Shown one piece after another: positions 1 to 7,389 of a stretch of DNA of 64,000 nucleotides. This stretch comes from an uncultured Lachnospiraceae bacterium (GTDB lineage: Bacteria; Bacillota; Clostridia; Lachnospirales; Lachnospiraceae), in assembly GCA_910577825.1 (NCBI GenBank), contig CAJTOK010000002.1:62001-126000 (forward strand), read 5' to 3'. Position numbers and translations under genes: made by a program. The notes under the pieces are model-generated. The model did no database searches. It was given only the letters and a program-made list of their open reading frames with translations, and was not told the DNA's origin. Position 1 is the first letter of the stretch; every line of letters starts with the position of its first letter.

Positions 1-390
1 ACCATAGTTACAAATAATACAAATGAATTTAAGCGGGTAAGTGGTCTTAAATTAGAAAACTGGTTATAAATTCACTTTAGAAAATAATTTAATCTCATTA
101 AGCAAGCCGCCAATGCCTGCTTGCCTGTAATCTTTGGTTGCTTGCAATGCGGATTGCGGATATTTGCTTAACAAAATTTTTGGTATAGGATGGAACTAAA
201 GGCACAATACAAAATTCTGGTAGACATTTGGTAGACACCAGCTTTTTGAAACTGCTTGGAACACATAATATTTGTATGAAATACCAAAATACCATAAGAC
301 AATAAAATCAGGTGTTAATAATAGAAAATACAAGGCTTAACGGTAATTGGAAAATACCCAGGGATATTGCATGGAAATTACAGTACAACT
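1..390. other. No gene recognised; left flank of a tRNA-Gln scar
   Basis: I see no convincing coding region. The only structure noted is a short direct repeat, TGGTAGACA at 218-226 and 229-237 (11-base period). Repeats like this can be integrase arm sites, but that is only a guess. The stretch abuts the truncated tRNA-Gln at 391, so it may be the terminal, non-coding end of an integrated element lying to the left of the window. Confidence 0.4.
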
Positions 391-432
391 CTTTGACTCC
401 TGCATCCGTGGGTTCAAATCCCGCTGGCCCAG
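391..432 (+). other. 3' half of tRNA-Gln(TTG); probable attachment-site scar
   Basis: The sequence reads as anticodon loop CTTTGAC (anticodon TTG at 393-395), 3' anticodon-stem strand, a 5-base variable loop, a T-arm (GTGGG/CCCGC around loop TTCAAAT), the acceptor strand TGGCCCA and discriminator G; no CCA is encoded. The bases just upstream do not supply the matching 5' anticodon stem, D-arm or acceptor strand, so this is not a whole tRNA. Tyrosine integrases often use the 3' half of tRNA genes as attachment core, leaving such a copy at the distal end of the element. The intact gene would then lie outside the window to the left. Confidence 0.75.
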
Positions 433-434
433 TT

Positions 435-473
435 AAACACACCTGGATTATCTGTTCCAGGTGTGTTTTATTT
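435..473 (+). terminator. Rho-independent terminator behind the tRNA-Gln fragment
   Basis: A perfect 12-bp inverted repeat (435-446 with 457-468, AAACACACCTGG and its complement) has a 10-base loop and ends in a T-rich run. It sits where the terminator of the original tRNA-Gln gene would be, which suggests that the tRNA 3' end plus its terminator are the native chromosomal side of the junction. Confidence 0.85.
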
Positions 474-670
474 ACCAGGAAGCCCGCTTTTTTATAGAAA
501 TATATACCATATTTATAATAAACGTCATAAATAAAAAAATTAAATATAACTATGGAAACTGCATAATAAAATATGTTACTATAGATACATGTTTAAATTG
601 GTTTGTATTAAAATATAATTTTAAAAATTGTGTACTTTATAATATATACATTATCATGCGTTATCTATAA
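474..670. other. AT-rich intergenic stretch with no recognised gene
   Basis: Very AT-rich sequence between the tRNA terminator and a decayed gene. A short open frame exists on the plus strand, but it is rich in Ile, Tyr and Asn, has no ribosome binding site and resembles nothing I know. Confidence 0.5.
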
Positions 671-868
671 ACTGATAGTTTTGACAATAAACCAGAACCA
701 AAAATAAACCCATGCCAAAAAGATAATGCTCCAATAGCAGATGCTTGTATAGTTACTTTTTCATATATAATTGAAAAATATGTGAAAGATAATTACGAAT
801 TAGAACAAACCGGACAATCTGTAGCTGTTACTGGCAATCTGCCAATACTATCTTATATAATTACATAA
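671..868 (+). pseudogene. Decayed fragment, possibly of a nucleoside phosphorylase-like gene
   Basis: An open frame of about 65 codons ends in TAA at 866-868 but has an in-frame TAA just before it and no plausible start codon or ribosome binding site. The translation (DNKPEPKINP..., then APIADACIVTFS, IIEKYV, VAVTGNLPI) reads like a real protein N-terminus. Its spacing recalls the first strand and helix of nucleoside phosphorylase-fold proteins, which commonly run 'VTFS...I..YV......VGS.NG..PVY'. The family match is from memory and weak. It is best treated as a gene remnant; it lies next to the integration scar. Confidence 0.35.
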
Positions 869-937
869 AATAGAACATATAGAAACAAGTCTGTATGCTC
901 TATTTTATATAAAAAATGCTTGCCTGGCGGCAGGGGT

Positions 938-1324
938 TTAATATGTTTCTTTTTCCTGGTTTTCTATATTTTTATATTTATTTATTATATCACATACCTG
1001 TTTATTAGTTTTCTTTAATTTCCCTAATGGTTCTTCTATACCGTTTGCTGTGCCTTTCCTTAATATTTCAACAACTGGTATTGTTGTTTCAAGTATTTTG
1101 TTAAACCCATAGTTGCCAGATAAGCCTTTAAGTGTATGCGCCCTTTTAAAAGCGGTTTCTATATCACCTTTCTCAAGACACTCTTCCAGCTGGGAAAGGT
1201 TTTTGTCACAAGTGAACCTGTATAAAAACTGTTCATATACCTCCTCGCTGCCTATAAACCGTGCTACAGCACCTTTATAATCTACCCCTGCTTTGATTAA
1301 TTCATTTTTAAAACTTTCTGTCAT
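938..1324 (-). CDS. Stand-alone HPt (histidine phosphotransfer) protein
   Basis: A 128-residue protein that is essentially one HPt domain. The phosphorylatable histidine is His63 in RAHTLKGLSGNYGF, the classic HxxKG motif of four-helix-bundle phosphotransfer modules. Such proteins relay phosphate between hybrid kinases and response-regulator receivers in the cytoplasm. No hybrid kinase or free receiver is adjacent, so the partner is unknown. The start overlaps the stop of recU by four bases (ATGA), so the two genes are translationally coupled at the end of the long minus-strand operon. HPt identity is secure; the pathway is not. Confidence 0.85.
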   Translation of the reverse strand: MTESFKNELIKAGVDYKGAVARFIGSEEVYEQFLYRFTCDKNLSQLEECLEKGDIETAFKRAHTLKGLSGNYGFNKILETTIPVVEILRKGTANGIEEPLGKLKKTNKQVCDIINKYKNIENQEKETY

Positions 1325-1866
1325 AATCCCACCTCATCCCTGATATCTAAATCCCTGCTTACCATTTCCAGATAGTGTATAAATACCTGGTTTGTTACTT
1401 TTATTATATAACTGCTGTCAAGTTCCTCACGGCGGAAACTTTTCCTTCCTCCGCCTGATGCCCGGTTCCAGAACTTAGCTACATGCCTGTATGGAACATA
1501 ATAGCAAATATCTGCATTACTAAAATATATTATTAAAAATGCAATCCCCTTCTGTATTTCAAATTCTTCCATAAATTTTATCTGGTGCTTATGTATATTC
1601 TGTAACGGGAATGTATCTGTTGCACACTCCTTTGCATCAAAACAGACCGGGATTCCCTGTATATTGCCAATATAGTCAACTGTACTTTTCTGCCCAAAAT
1701 ATGCAAGTGTAATATGATGCCTTTCCTTATCTATTTCTATTGGCGTTATTGGTGTAGGTATTTTCTGTACTAAGGCAAGATTCTCCTGGCGGTATTTATT
1801 ATTAGTGTAGTTCAGTGCCTCCTCAAGCATTGAACCTCTTAACCCCCTTGAATTCCACGACGGCAT
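1321..1866 (-). CDS. recU: Holliday junction resolvase RecU
   Basis: RecU is the Gram-positive Holliday junction resolvase that cuts four-way DNA junctions during recombination and chromosome segregation. The 181-residue protein has the family landmarks in order: N-terminal NSRGLRGSMLEEALN; the PTPITPI segment; STVDYIG followed by FDAKE (the Asp and Glu-x-Lys of the nuclease core); and FPLQNIHKHQ. Family members are usually about 170-200 residues, so it is full length. It overlaps hpt by four bases and lies six bases after the upstream pseudouridine synthase. B. subtilis recU is paired with a penicillin-binding protein gene; that neighbour is absent here. Confidence 0.92.
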   Translation of the reverse strand: MPSWNSRGLRGSMLEEALNYTNNKYRQENLALVQKIPTPITPIEIDKERHHITLAYFGQKSTVDYIGNIQGIPVCFDAKECATDTFPLQNIHKHQIKFMEEFEIQKGIAFLIIYFSNADICYYVPYRHVAKFWNRASGGGRKSFRREELDSSYIIKVTNQVFIHYLEMVSRDLDIRDEVGL

Positions 1867-1872
1867 TACCTG

Positions 1873-2883
1873 TTACCTCCTTAAAACTGTTGTATCCATG
1901 CCAAGGCCTTCCATTATATCTGCAAATTCCTTTGGAACTGGTGCTTCAAAAACCATATGCTGGTATTTTACTGGTACATTTCCAGATATTCCAAATTCAA
2001 GCTTCCATGAATGTAAAAGCTGGTGTTTAAGGCCAAATTCACGTTTAAATATCTGGTATAAATCCTTATGCCCATATTTAGCATCACCTGCCAGCGGATG
2101 TCCTGCACTTTTTAAATGTGCCCTTATCTGGTGGGATTTGCCCGTAACAAGATGTACTTTAAGCAAAGTATATATATTGCTGCCAAGCTTTCCATATTGC
2201 AGCGGCCTGTACTCTGTTATAATTTTTGAAGAACCCTCTGTTTCATAATCTGTTATAGTAACATTATTATGTTTTACATTCTTAACAAGATATCCCTCAA
2301 GCCTTTCATTGTGTTCCACTTTACCTTTTACTATACAAAGATAATATTTTTTTACTTCCCTCTGGCTGAATATATTATTCATGCACTGAAGCCCTTTTAT
2401 TGTTTTTCCTGCTACAATAAGGCCGCTTGTATTTCTGTCAAGCCTGTTGCATATTCCTGCATTAAATACAGAATAAGCATTTCCGCCAGGATTCTGCTTT
2501 TTTAAATAAGCATTTATATATTCAACAACAGAAATATCATTTTTACCTGCTTTCTGTGATAACATTCCAACAGGTTTATTTATAATAAGAATATCATTAT
2601 CTTCATATACTATGCCAGGCATATTTTTAATATTGGCAGGCTCTGTATCTGGTGCATTTTTTTCTTTTTTAAATCCTTCTACTGTCCCATCAGACAGAAA
2701 AAATTTAATCTCATCACCTTTTACAATTCTCTCCATTCCCTCTGCCTTTTTCCCGTTCAGTACAATATTTTTCTTACGTAACATTTTATAAAAAAAGCTC
2801 TTTGGTGCTCCAGGCATAAATTTTCCAAGAAATTTATCAAGCCTCTGCCCTTCATCTTGTGATGTAACCTTTAATACCTGCAT
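1873..2883 (-). CDS. RluC/RluD-family 23S rRNA pseudouridine synthase
   Basis: The protein isomerises specific uridines of 23S rRNA to pseudouridine. It has 336 residues: an N-terminal S4-like RNA-binding domain (about 1-65, QRLDKFLGKFMPG), a linker, then the catalytic domain. The catalytic aspartate is Asp149 in NRLDRNTSGL, and a later HQIRAHL segment with GDAKYG matches the RluA superfamily. S4 plus catalytic domain fits RluC/RluD rather than RluA. The exact target position cannot be told. It lies 12 bases after the membrane protein gene upstream in the same operon. Confidence 0.9.
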   Translation of the reverse strand: MQVLKVTSQDEGQRLDKFLGKFMPGAPKSFFYKMLRKKNIVLNGKKAEGMERIVKGDEIKFFLSDGTVEGFKKEKNAPDTEPANIKNMPGIVYEDNDILIINKPVGMLSQKAGKNDISVVEYINAYLKKQNPGGNAYSVFNAGICNRLDRNTSGLIVAGKTIKGLQCMNNIFSQREVKKYYLCIVKGKVEHNERLEGYLVKNVKHNNVTITDYETEGSSKIITEYRPLQYGKLGSNIYTLLKVHLVTGKSHQIRAHLKSAGHPLAGDAKYGHKDLYQIFKREFGLKHQLLHSWKLEFGISGNVPVKYQHMVFEAPVPKEFADIMEGLGMDTTVLRR

Positions 2884-2895
2884 TATTAATCCCCT

Positions 2896-3459
2896 TTATA
2901 CAACAAGTGATGTAAGGTATGACTTAACGTTGGCTTCCTCTTCCTTATCAGTTTCCTGTACTGCCACATTGTCAATTTCCCTTAAAAAACTTTTTTCATT
3001 ATCTAAAATTTTAACTTTATAACCATCTCCCCAGTTATGGACACCATCACTTAAATACTTCCTTATATACTGGATTTCCTGCTTTTTATTACTGGCAAGT
3101 GCAATAACCTGCTTATTCCCTACTGCAATAAAATCAAGAAACATAACTTTTTCAGGAGATGTAACAAGCATATCTGCATAAAGCTGCATTTTGCTGCCAG
3201 TATGTTCCTTCACCCTGTTATAAACTTCTCTGTCTGCAGAATGGTAAGGAAATGTTACAATAAACCTTACAAGGTATTTCGCCCCTGGAAGCACAAACAG
3301 GACTGCTATAACAGAAAATATATTCCTGTTTGACATTTTATTCAGTAAAAGCCCTGCAATAAAAACTGCAATACCTGCTGCTGCCATTAACAATACACCT
3401 GTTAATGCTTTCCTTTTTCTGTTATTTATATATCCATAACCGCCCTTTTGTATCCTCAT
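2896..3459 (-). CDS. Uncharacterised membrane protein with two N-terminal TM helices
   Basis: I do not recognise the family. The 187-residue protein has a basic N-terminus (NNRKRKAL) and two hydrophobic helices at about 20-40 and 47-65. A soluble C-terminal part of about 115 residues with mixed charge follows (DMLVTSPEKVMFLDFIAVG, later VHNWGDGYKVKILD). The positive-inside pattern suggests that the C-terminal domain is cytoplasmic. It sits between an rRNA methyltransferase and a pseudouridine synthase in a translation-related operon, with gaps of 12 and 30 bases, so it is probably cotranscribed. No catalytic motif is visible. Confidence 0.7.
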   Translation of the reverse strand: MRIQKGGYGYINNRKRKALTGVLLMAAAGIAVFIAGLLLNKMSNRNIFSVIAVLFVLPGAKYLVRFIVTFPYHSADREVYNRVKEHTGSKMQLYADMLVTSPEKVMFLDFIAVGNKQVIALASNKKQEIQYIRKYLSDGVHNWGDGYKVKILDNEKSFLREIDNVAVQETDKEEEANVKSYLTSLVV

Positions 3460-3489
3460 ATATTACCTCTCTTATATACAAAAACTGCA

Positions 3490-4923
3490 TTAAAGCATAC
3501 GCCATCCTGCATAGTATTTATTTTTAAGCCTGCCATGCCCGTCTGCCTTTCCCCATCCCAGCGGAAAACCATCAGCTGTAACAAGTACCCAGCCTTTATA
3601 ATCCCTGCTAATATCTATAGTTTCCCCTTTAAGATATTTTACAATATTTATATCTGGTAATAAAAGTTCCAGCCTGTTTTTATAAGAAAACTGCCATGTT
3701 GTAAGTGCAAGCTGGCATGAAGGCTCAAAGTGCTTTTTTAATTCACCTGCCATAAGGCCGTTCTGTATAACCCTTAATGATTTAATACCAGACATTTCTT
3801 TTGGAACAAGCTGTATAGTATTTTTATATTTTACAGGATAATAGTTTTCAAAATACTTGTCTGGTATAAATTCCTTTATTTCCTCCAGCCAGTTTTCATT
3901 ATCCCTGCTGCCTTTTTTCTGGCTTTTCTGGCGGTGTTTCCTGCTTTGCTTAAACTCCTTATTTTCCTTTTTAACAGTATCCCTATGTGAACTATCCTGC
4001 CTGTCCTTCTTTTTAAGAAGCGCTGTAAAATGTCCTTCACCTTTTGCAATATGCGGGAATATCCTGGCACATCCCTTTAACCTTGTATCCCCATTTGGAA
4101 GCATGTCCGGCCTTCCATACGAAAATCCCTCTTTAAAAGGGATTTTGCATATTTCAATATCCTTATATGTGTCTGTAAACCATTGTACCATTTCCTCATC
4201 TTCTTCAACTGAAAACGTACATGTTGAATATACAATATTTCCGCCAGGTTTCAGCATTGTATAGGCATAGTTTAATATATCCCTTTGTATTGCTGCATAA
4301 TATAAAGGCCCTTTATCCATCCAGTCTTTAACCATATCTGGTTTCCGCCGGAACATCCCTTCACCTGAACATGGTACATCTAATAAAATTTTATCAAAAT
4401 ATTCTTTAAAATGTACTGAAAGGTGCTCTGGTGTTTCTGCTGTAACTACAATATTAGAAGCCCCTGCCATCTGCAAATTCTTTACAAGTGCTGCTGTCCT
4501 TGAAACACTTATGTCATTAGCAACAAGAATCCCGCTTCCATTAAGCTTTGATGCTATTTCCACCGCCTTTCCGCCTGGTGCTGCACATAAATCAAGAACT
4601 TTATCCCCATTTTCTACTGGAAGGATGGCAGCAGGAAGCATTGCACTTGGCTCTTGTATATAATACAAGCCTGCAAAGTAATATGGATGCTTTGATATTT
4701 CTGCCTTACTGGCATTATTAACTATAAAACCATTCTTGCACCAGGGAATTTCTTCTATATCAAACGGGCAGATTTCTTTCCACTTCTGTACACTGGTTTT
4801 GGCTGTATTTATCCTTACAGCCATTACTGGTTTCTCTGAAAAACTTCCAATATACTTATTAAAACCATCTTCTCCTAAAAGTGCTTTCATTCTGCTACAA
4901 TATTTTTCAGGAAGTGTAACCAT
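3490..4923 (-). CDS. RsmF/Sun-type rRNA cytosine-C5 methyltransferase
   Basis: An S-adenosylmethionine-dependent m5C RNA methyltransferase of the NOL1/NOP2/Sun family. The SAM motif DLCAAPGGK is at 111-119. The two family cysteines are Cys185 in VPCSGEGMF (motif IV) and Cys235 in YSTCTFS (motif VI, the usual nucleophile). After about residue 290 a Lys/Arg-rich linker leads to a C-terminal PUA-like domain (LVTADGFPLGWGKADG) as in RsmF/YebU, so the 477-residue protein is full length. Which rRNA base it modifies cannot be read from sequence. It follows the RelQ-like gene by 27 bases in the operon. Confidence 0.9.
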   Translation of the reverse strand: MVTLPEKYCSRMKALLGEDGFNKYIGSFSEKPVMAVRINTAKTSVQKWKEICPFDIEEIPWCKNGFIVNNASKAEISKHPYYFAGLYYIQEPSAMLPAAILPVENGDKVLDLCAAPGGKAVEIASKLNGSGILVANDISVSRTAALVKNLQMAGASNIVVTAETPEHLSVHFKEYFDKILLDVPCSGEGMFRRKPDMVKDWMDKGPLYYAAIQRDILNYAYTMLKPGGNIVYSTCTFSVEEDEEMVQWFTDTYKDIEICKIPFKEGFSYGRPDMLPNGDTRLKGCARIFPHIAKGEGHFTALLKKKDRQDSSHRDTVKKENKEFKQSRKHRQKSQKKGSRDNENWLEEIKEFIPDKYFENYYPVKYKNTIQLVPKEMSGIKSLRVIQNGLMAGELKKHFEPSCQLALTTWQFSYKNRLELLLPDINIVKYLKGETIDISRDYKGWVLVTADGFPLGWGKADGHGRLKNKYYAGWRML

Positions 4924-4950
4924 ATAAACCTCCTATCTTTAACCACTTTA

Positions 4951-5781
4951 TTATATATCCATAAAATTGCCTGCAAGCGACTGTATGCTCTGGGCATGGT
5001 AAGTTTCAGACAGCATATCAAGCTGTTTGTTAAACCTTTTTAAAAGTGCTATATCGTCTTTCTTATATATATCAAAAAATTCATTCTGTATTTTTGTAAC
5101 TTCCCTTTCATTAGCTATATGGTAAAGATTTTCAATATTATTTAAAATATTTGTTATAATATTGGCTTTCTGCCTGTTGGAATTTTGCGCATCCATAATT
5201 TCATCACGTACAGACGCCATTTCATGGTCGAGCACTTCAACTGCATCTGCTGCCCTTAAAAGGCGTTCCCTAAGTTCATCAGGCATATTTTCCTTATATT
5301 TGTATTGAAGAGAATGTTCTATCGTTGACCAGAAATTCATTGCCAGTGTCCTTATCTGTATCTCTGCTTCAAGATTTTTAGGTCCTTTAATAGTCTGCAC
5401 TGTATAATAAACAATTATATGGTAACTTCTGTATCCGCTTGCCTTGCTTTGTGTTATATAATCTTTCTCATGTTTTACTATCATGTCACTGCGCTTCCGT
5501 ATAATATCAACAACTGTGCCAATATCTTCAACAAACTGGCATATTATACGTACTCCTGCTATATCTTCGATTTTCTCCTCAATCTGCTCTATATCAATAC
5601 CTTTTCTATGTGCTTTTTCAAGAATACTTGAAATTCTTTTAACCCTTCCCGATACTGATTCTATTGGTGAATACATTCTTGCATCCTGGTACTCCTGCTT
5701 CACATGTGTAAACTTCACAACAAGTTCATCTACTGCCAGACGGTAAGGGTCTAACATTTCCCTCCAAAGTTGTGTTTCCAT
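4951..5781 (-). CDS. relQ: Small alarmone synthetase, RelQ/YjbM type
   Basis: A small (p)ppGpp synthetase that moves pyrophosphate from ATP to GDP or GTP. The 276 residues contain only the synthetase domain: EDIAGVRI at 72-79, SGYRSYH at 115-121, and EIQIRTLAMNFWSTIEH from 140, the standard G-loop and substrate motifs. There is no HD hydrolase, TGS or ACT domain, which separates it from long RelA/SpoT enzymes. The C-terminal part is helical and acidic, as in the RelQ tetramer family, but longer than typical (about 210 residues). GGGGG upstream of ATG is the ribosome binding site. The leader carries a hairpin and a GCGCAGAAA box (see the separate entry). Confidence 0.88.
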   Translation of the reverse strand: METQLWREMLDPYRLAVDELVVKFTHVKQEYQDARMYSPIESVSGRVKRISSILEKAHRKGIDIEQIEEKIEDIAGVRIICQFVEDIGTVVDIIRKRSDMIVKHEKDYITQSKASGYRSYHIIVYYTVQTIKGPKNLEAEIQIRTLAMNFWSTIEHSLQYKYKENMPDELRERLLRAADAVEVLDHEMASVRDEIMDAQNSNRQKANIITNILNNIENLYHIANEREVTKIQNEFFDIYKKDDIALLKRFNKQLDMLSETYHAQSIQSLAGNFMDI

Positions 5782-5790
5782 GTTTCCCCC

Positions 5791-5840
5791 ATTTCTGCGC
5801 CATATTTCCCCTTATCTATGCCTGTAAGCGCAAAGGCATA
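5791..5840 (-). promoter_or_regulatory. relQ leader hairpin with loop complementary to a box beside the SD
   Basis: On the minus strand, TATGCCT (5840-5834) pairs with AGGCATA (5823-5817). The 10-base loop TTGCGCTTAC contains TGCGC, which can pair with GCGCA (5800-5796) directly before the G-rich ribosome binding site. The box GCGCAGAAATGGGGG resembles the trkA and sppA leaders in this window. A pseudoknot that controls translation, or a dispersed intergenic repeat, would both fit. Confidence 0.4.
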
Positions 5841-5848
5841 AACTGGTT

Positions 5849-6481
5849 TTACTTCCTGCCAGATAAATATCCTAACAAATAATATGGGTTTAAACTCGCC
5901 TCATCATCTGCTTTCTTTACATATATGCCAAAATGAAGATGTACATCAAACTTTCCCTTTGTCCCTTCTGGCCCGTACCCGGTATTCCCCATATAACCGA
6001 TAATATCGCCAGCTTTAACATGTTTTCCTTCCTCTATCCCATCTTCATACTGGTCAAGATGTGCATAATAGTAATAAATCCCTGAACTGCTCCTTATGCC
6101 AAGGCGGTATCCTCCAAGTTCAAGCCATCCCTTCTTCTCAACAACCCCATCTGAAACAGACCTTACTTTAAGACAGCCTGGCTGGTTTAATGTAGACATT
6201 ATATCTATGCCTTCATGCTTCCTGTCACCTCCATATGTCCTTCCTGCACCATAGCCATCTTCAAAGTAATATTCTGCCTTTCCCTGGCTGTCAGGGCATA
6301 CAGGAAAATACTCCATCTCATTTATAAGCTTTTGTGCATATCTGCCTGCATCCTCCTTTTCAAGCTGTGTACGTATATTGGTTTTACATTCCATGTCCTC
6401 TTTCCACTGCACACAATATAACACACTTGAAACCGTTATAAAAGCAAATATTATATAAATTACTTTCCTGATATTCTTCAT
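5849..6481 (-). CDS. M23 (LytM) zinc endopeptidase, membrane-anchored
   Basis: A peptidoglycan-cleaving metallopeptidase. I start at the internal ATG (210 residues) because this puts a clean signal-anchor helix (IRKVIYIIFAFITVSSVLY) at the N-terminus; the longer frame overlaps proC and begins with non-helical sequence. All LytM zinc residues are present: His89 and Asp93 in HEGID, His141 in YYAHLD, and HLH at 181-183. The enzyme should act outside the membrane on peptide cross-links. No strong ribosome binding site precedes the chosen start. It lies between proC and relQ in the operon. Confidence 0.85.
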   Translation of the reverse strand: MKNIRKVIYIIFAFITVSSVLYCVQWKEDMECKTNIRTQLEKEDAGRYAQKLINEMEYFPVCPDSQGKAEYYFEDGYGAGRTYGGDRKHEGIDIMSTLNQPGCLKVRSVSDGVVEKKGWLELGGYRLGIRSSSGIYYYYAHLDQYEDGIEEGKHVKAGDIIGYMGNTGYGPEGTKGKFDVHLHFGIYVKKADDEASLNPYYLLGYLSGRK

Positions 6482-6539
6482 ATAACAGATATATGTGCCA
6501 GATATATAAAAAGAACTACTTTTATACACAGGCTGGCTG

Positions 6540-7343
6540 TTACATATTGCGTGACTTATCTGCACACTCTTTCATGCACTCCATAATGCTGCTTCTGAAA
6601 CCTGTTTTTTCAAGAACCCTCACAGCTTCTATTGTTGTGCCTGCTGGTGAACACACCATGTCTTTTAATTCCCCTGGATGTTTTCCTGTTTCAAGCACCA
6701 TCTTTGCACTTCCCAGTACTGACTGTGCTGCAAACTGGTATGCCTGTGCCCTTGGCATTCCTTCTGCTACTGCTGCATCCGCCATAGCTTCTATAAACAT
6801 AAATACATATGCCGGGGAACTGCCACTTACGGCAACTACTGCGTCCATCATGCTTTCTTTTACAACTTCTGCCCTTCCAAATGCCCTGAATAATTCCATG
6901 GCACTTTTTAGTTCTTCATCTGTAACATTGCTGTTTGGGCAGACCGCTGTTATCCCCTCCCCTACAAGCGCAGGTGTATTTGGCATTGTCCTTATAATTT
7001 TACGCCTGCCCCCAAAAGCATTTTCAGTCCATTCCAGGGATTTTCCTGCTGCAATAGTTATAATTATCTGGCTTTCTTTAACTGCTACATCTTTTATTTC
7101 ATCTATAACCTGCTTATAGTAAACTGGCTTAACAGATAAAAAAAGCATATCTGCCTGTGCAGCTTCCCTGTTGTCAAGTGTTGTTTTAATGCCATACTCT
7201 TCTGTTACTTTTGTAATAGTTTTATTAGTTGCGGCAGAAGCAATTATTTCTTCTTTGTTAACAATTCCTTTACTTATAATGCCGCCAATAATTGCCTGCG
7301 CCATATTGCCAGCACCAATAAATCCAAGTTTCATAATTAACAC
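6540..7343 (-). CDS. proC: Pyrroline-5-carboxylate reductase
   Basis: ProC reduces pyrroline-5-carboxylate to proline with NAD(P)H in the last step of proline synthesis. The 267-residue protein has the N-terminal Rossmann motif GFIGAGNMAQAI and the conserved C-terminal VSGSSPAYVFMFIEAM and SPAGTTIEAV segments. The start is GTG at 7343, because GAAAGG lies six bases before it; the ATG three codons on would be 15 bases from that site. No other proline genes are nearby. It heads the run of genes leading to hpt. Confidence 0.95.
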   Translation of the reverse strand: MLIMKLGFIGAGNMAQAIIGGIISKGIVNKEEIIASAATNKTITKVTEEYGIKTTLDNREAAQADMLFLSVKPVYYKQVIDEIKDVAVKESQIIITIAAGKSLEWTENAFGGRRKIIRTMPNTPALVGEGITAVCPNSNVTDEELKSAMELFRAFGRAEVVKESMMDAVVAVSGSSPAYVFMFIEAMADAAVAEGMPRAQAYQFAAQSVLGSAKMVLETGKHPGELKDMVCSPAGTTIEAVRVLEKTGFRSSIMECMKECADKSRNM

Positions 7344-7389
7344 CCATATCCTTTCAATAAATAATTCCTGTAATTTCTTAACATCTATT

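Noticed and set aside
98..295. 65-codon minus-strand frame
   Set aside because: No ribosome binding site, poor composition and no recognisable family; lies in probable non-coding flank.
6493..7119. 208-codon frame opposite proC
   Set aside because: Antisense shadow of ProC, no own promoter or ribosome binding site.
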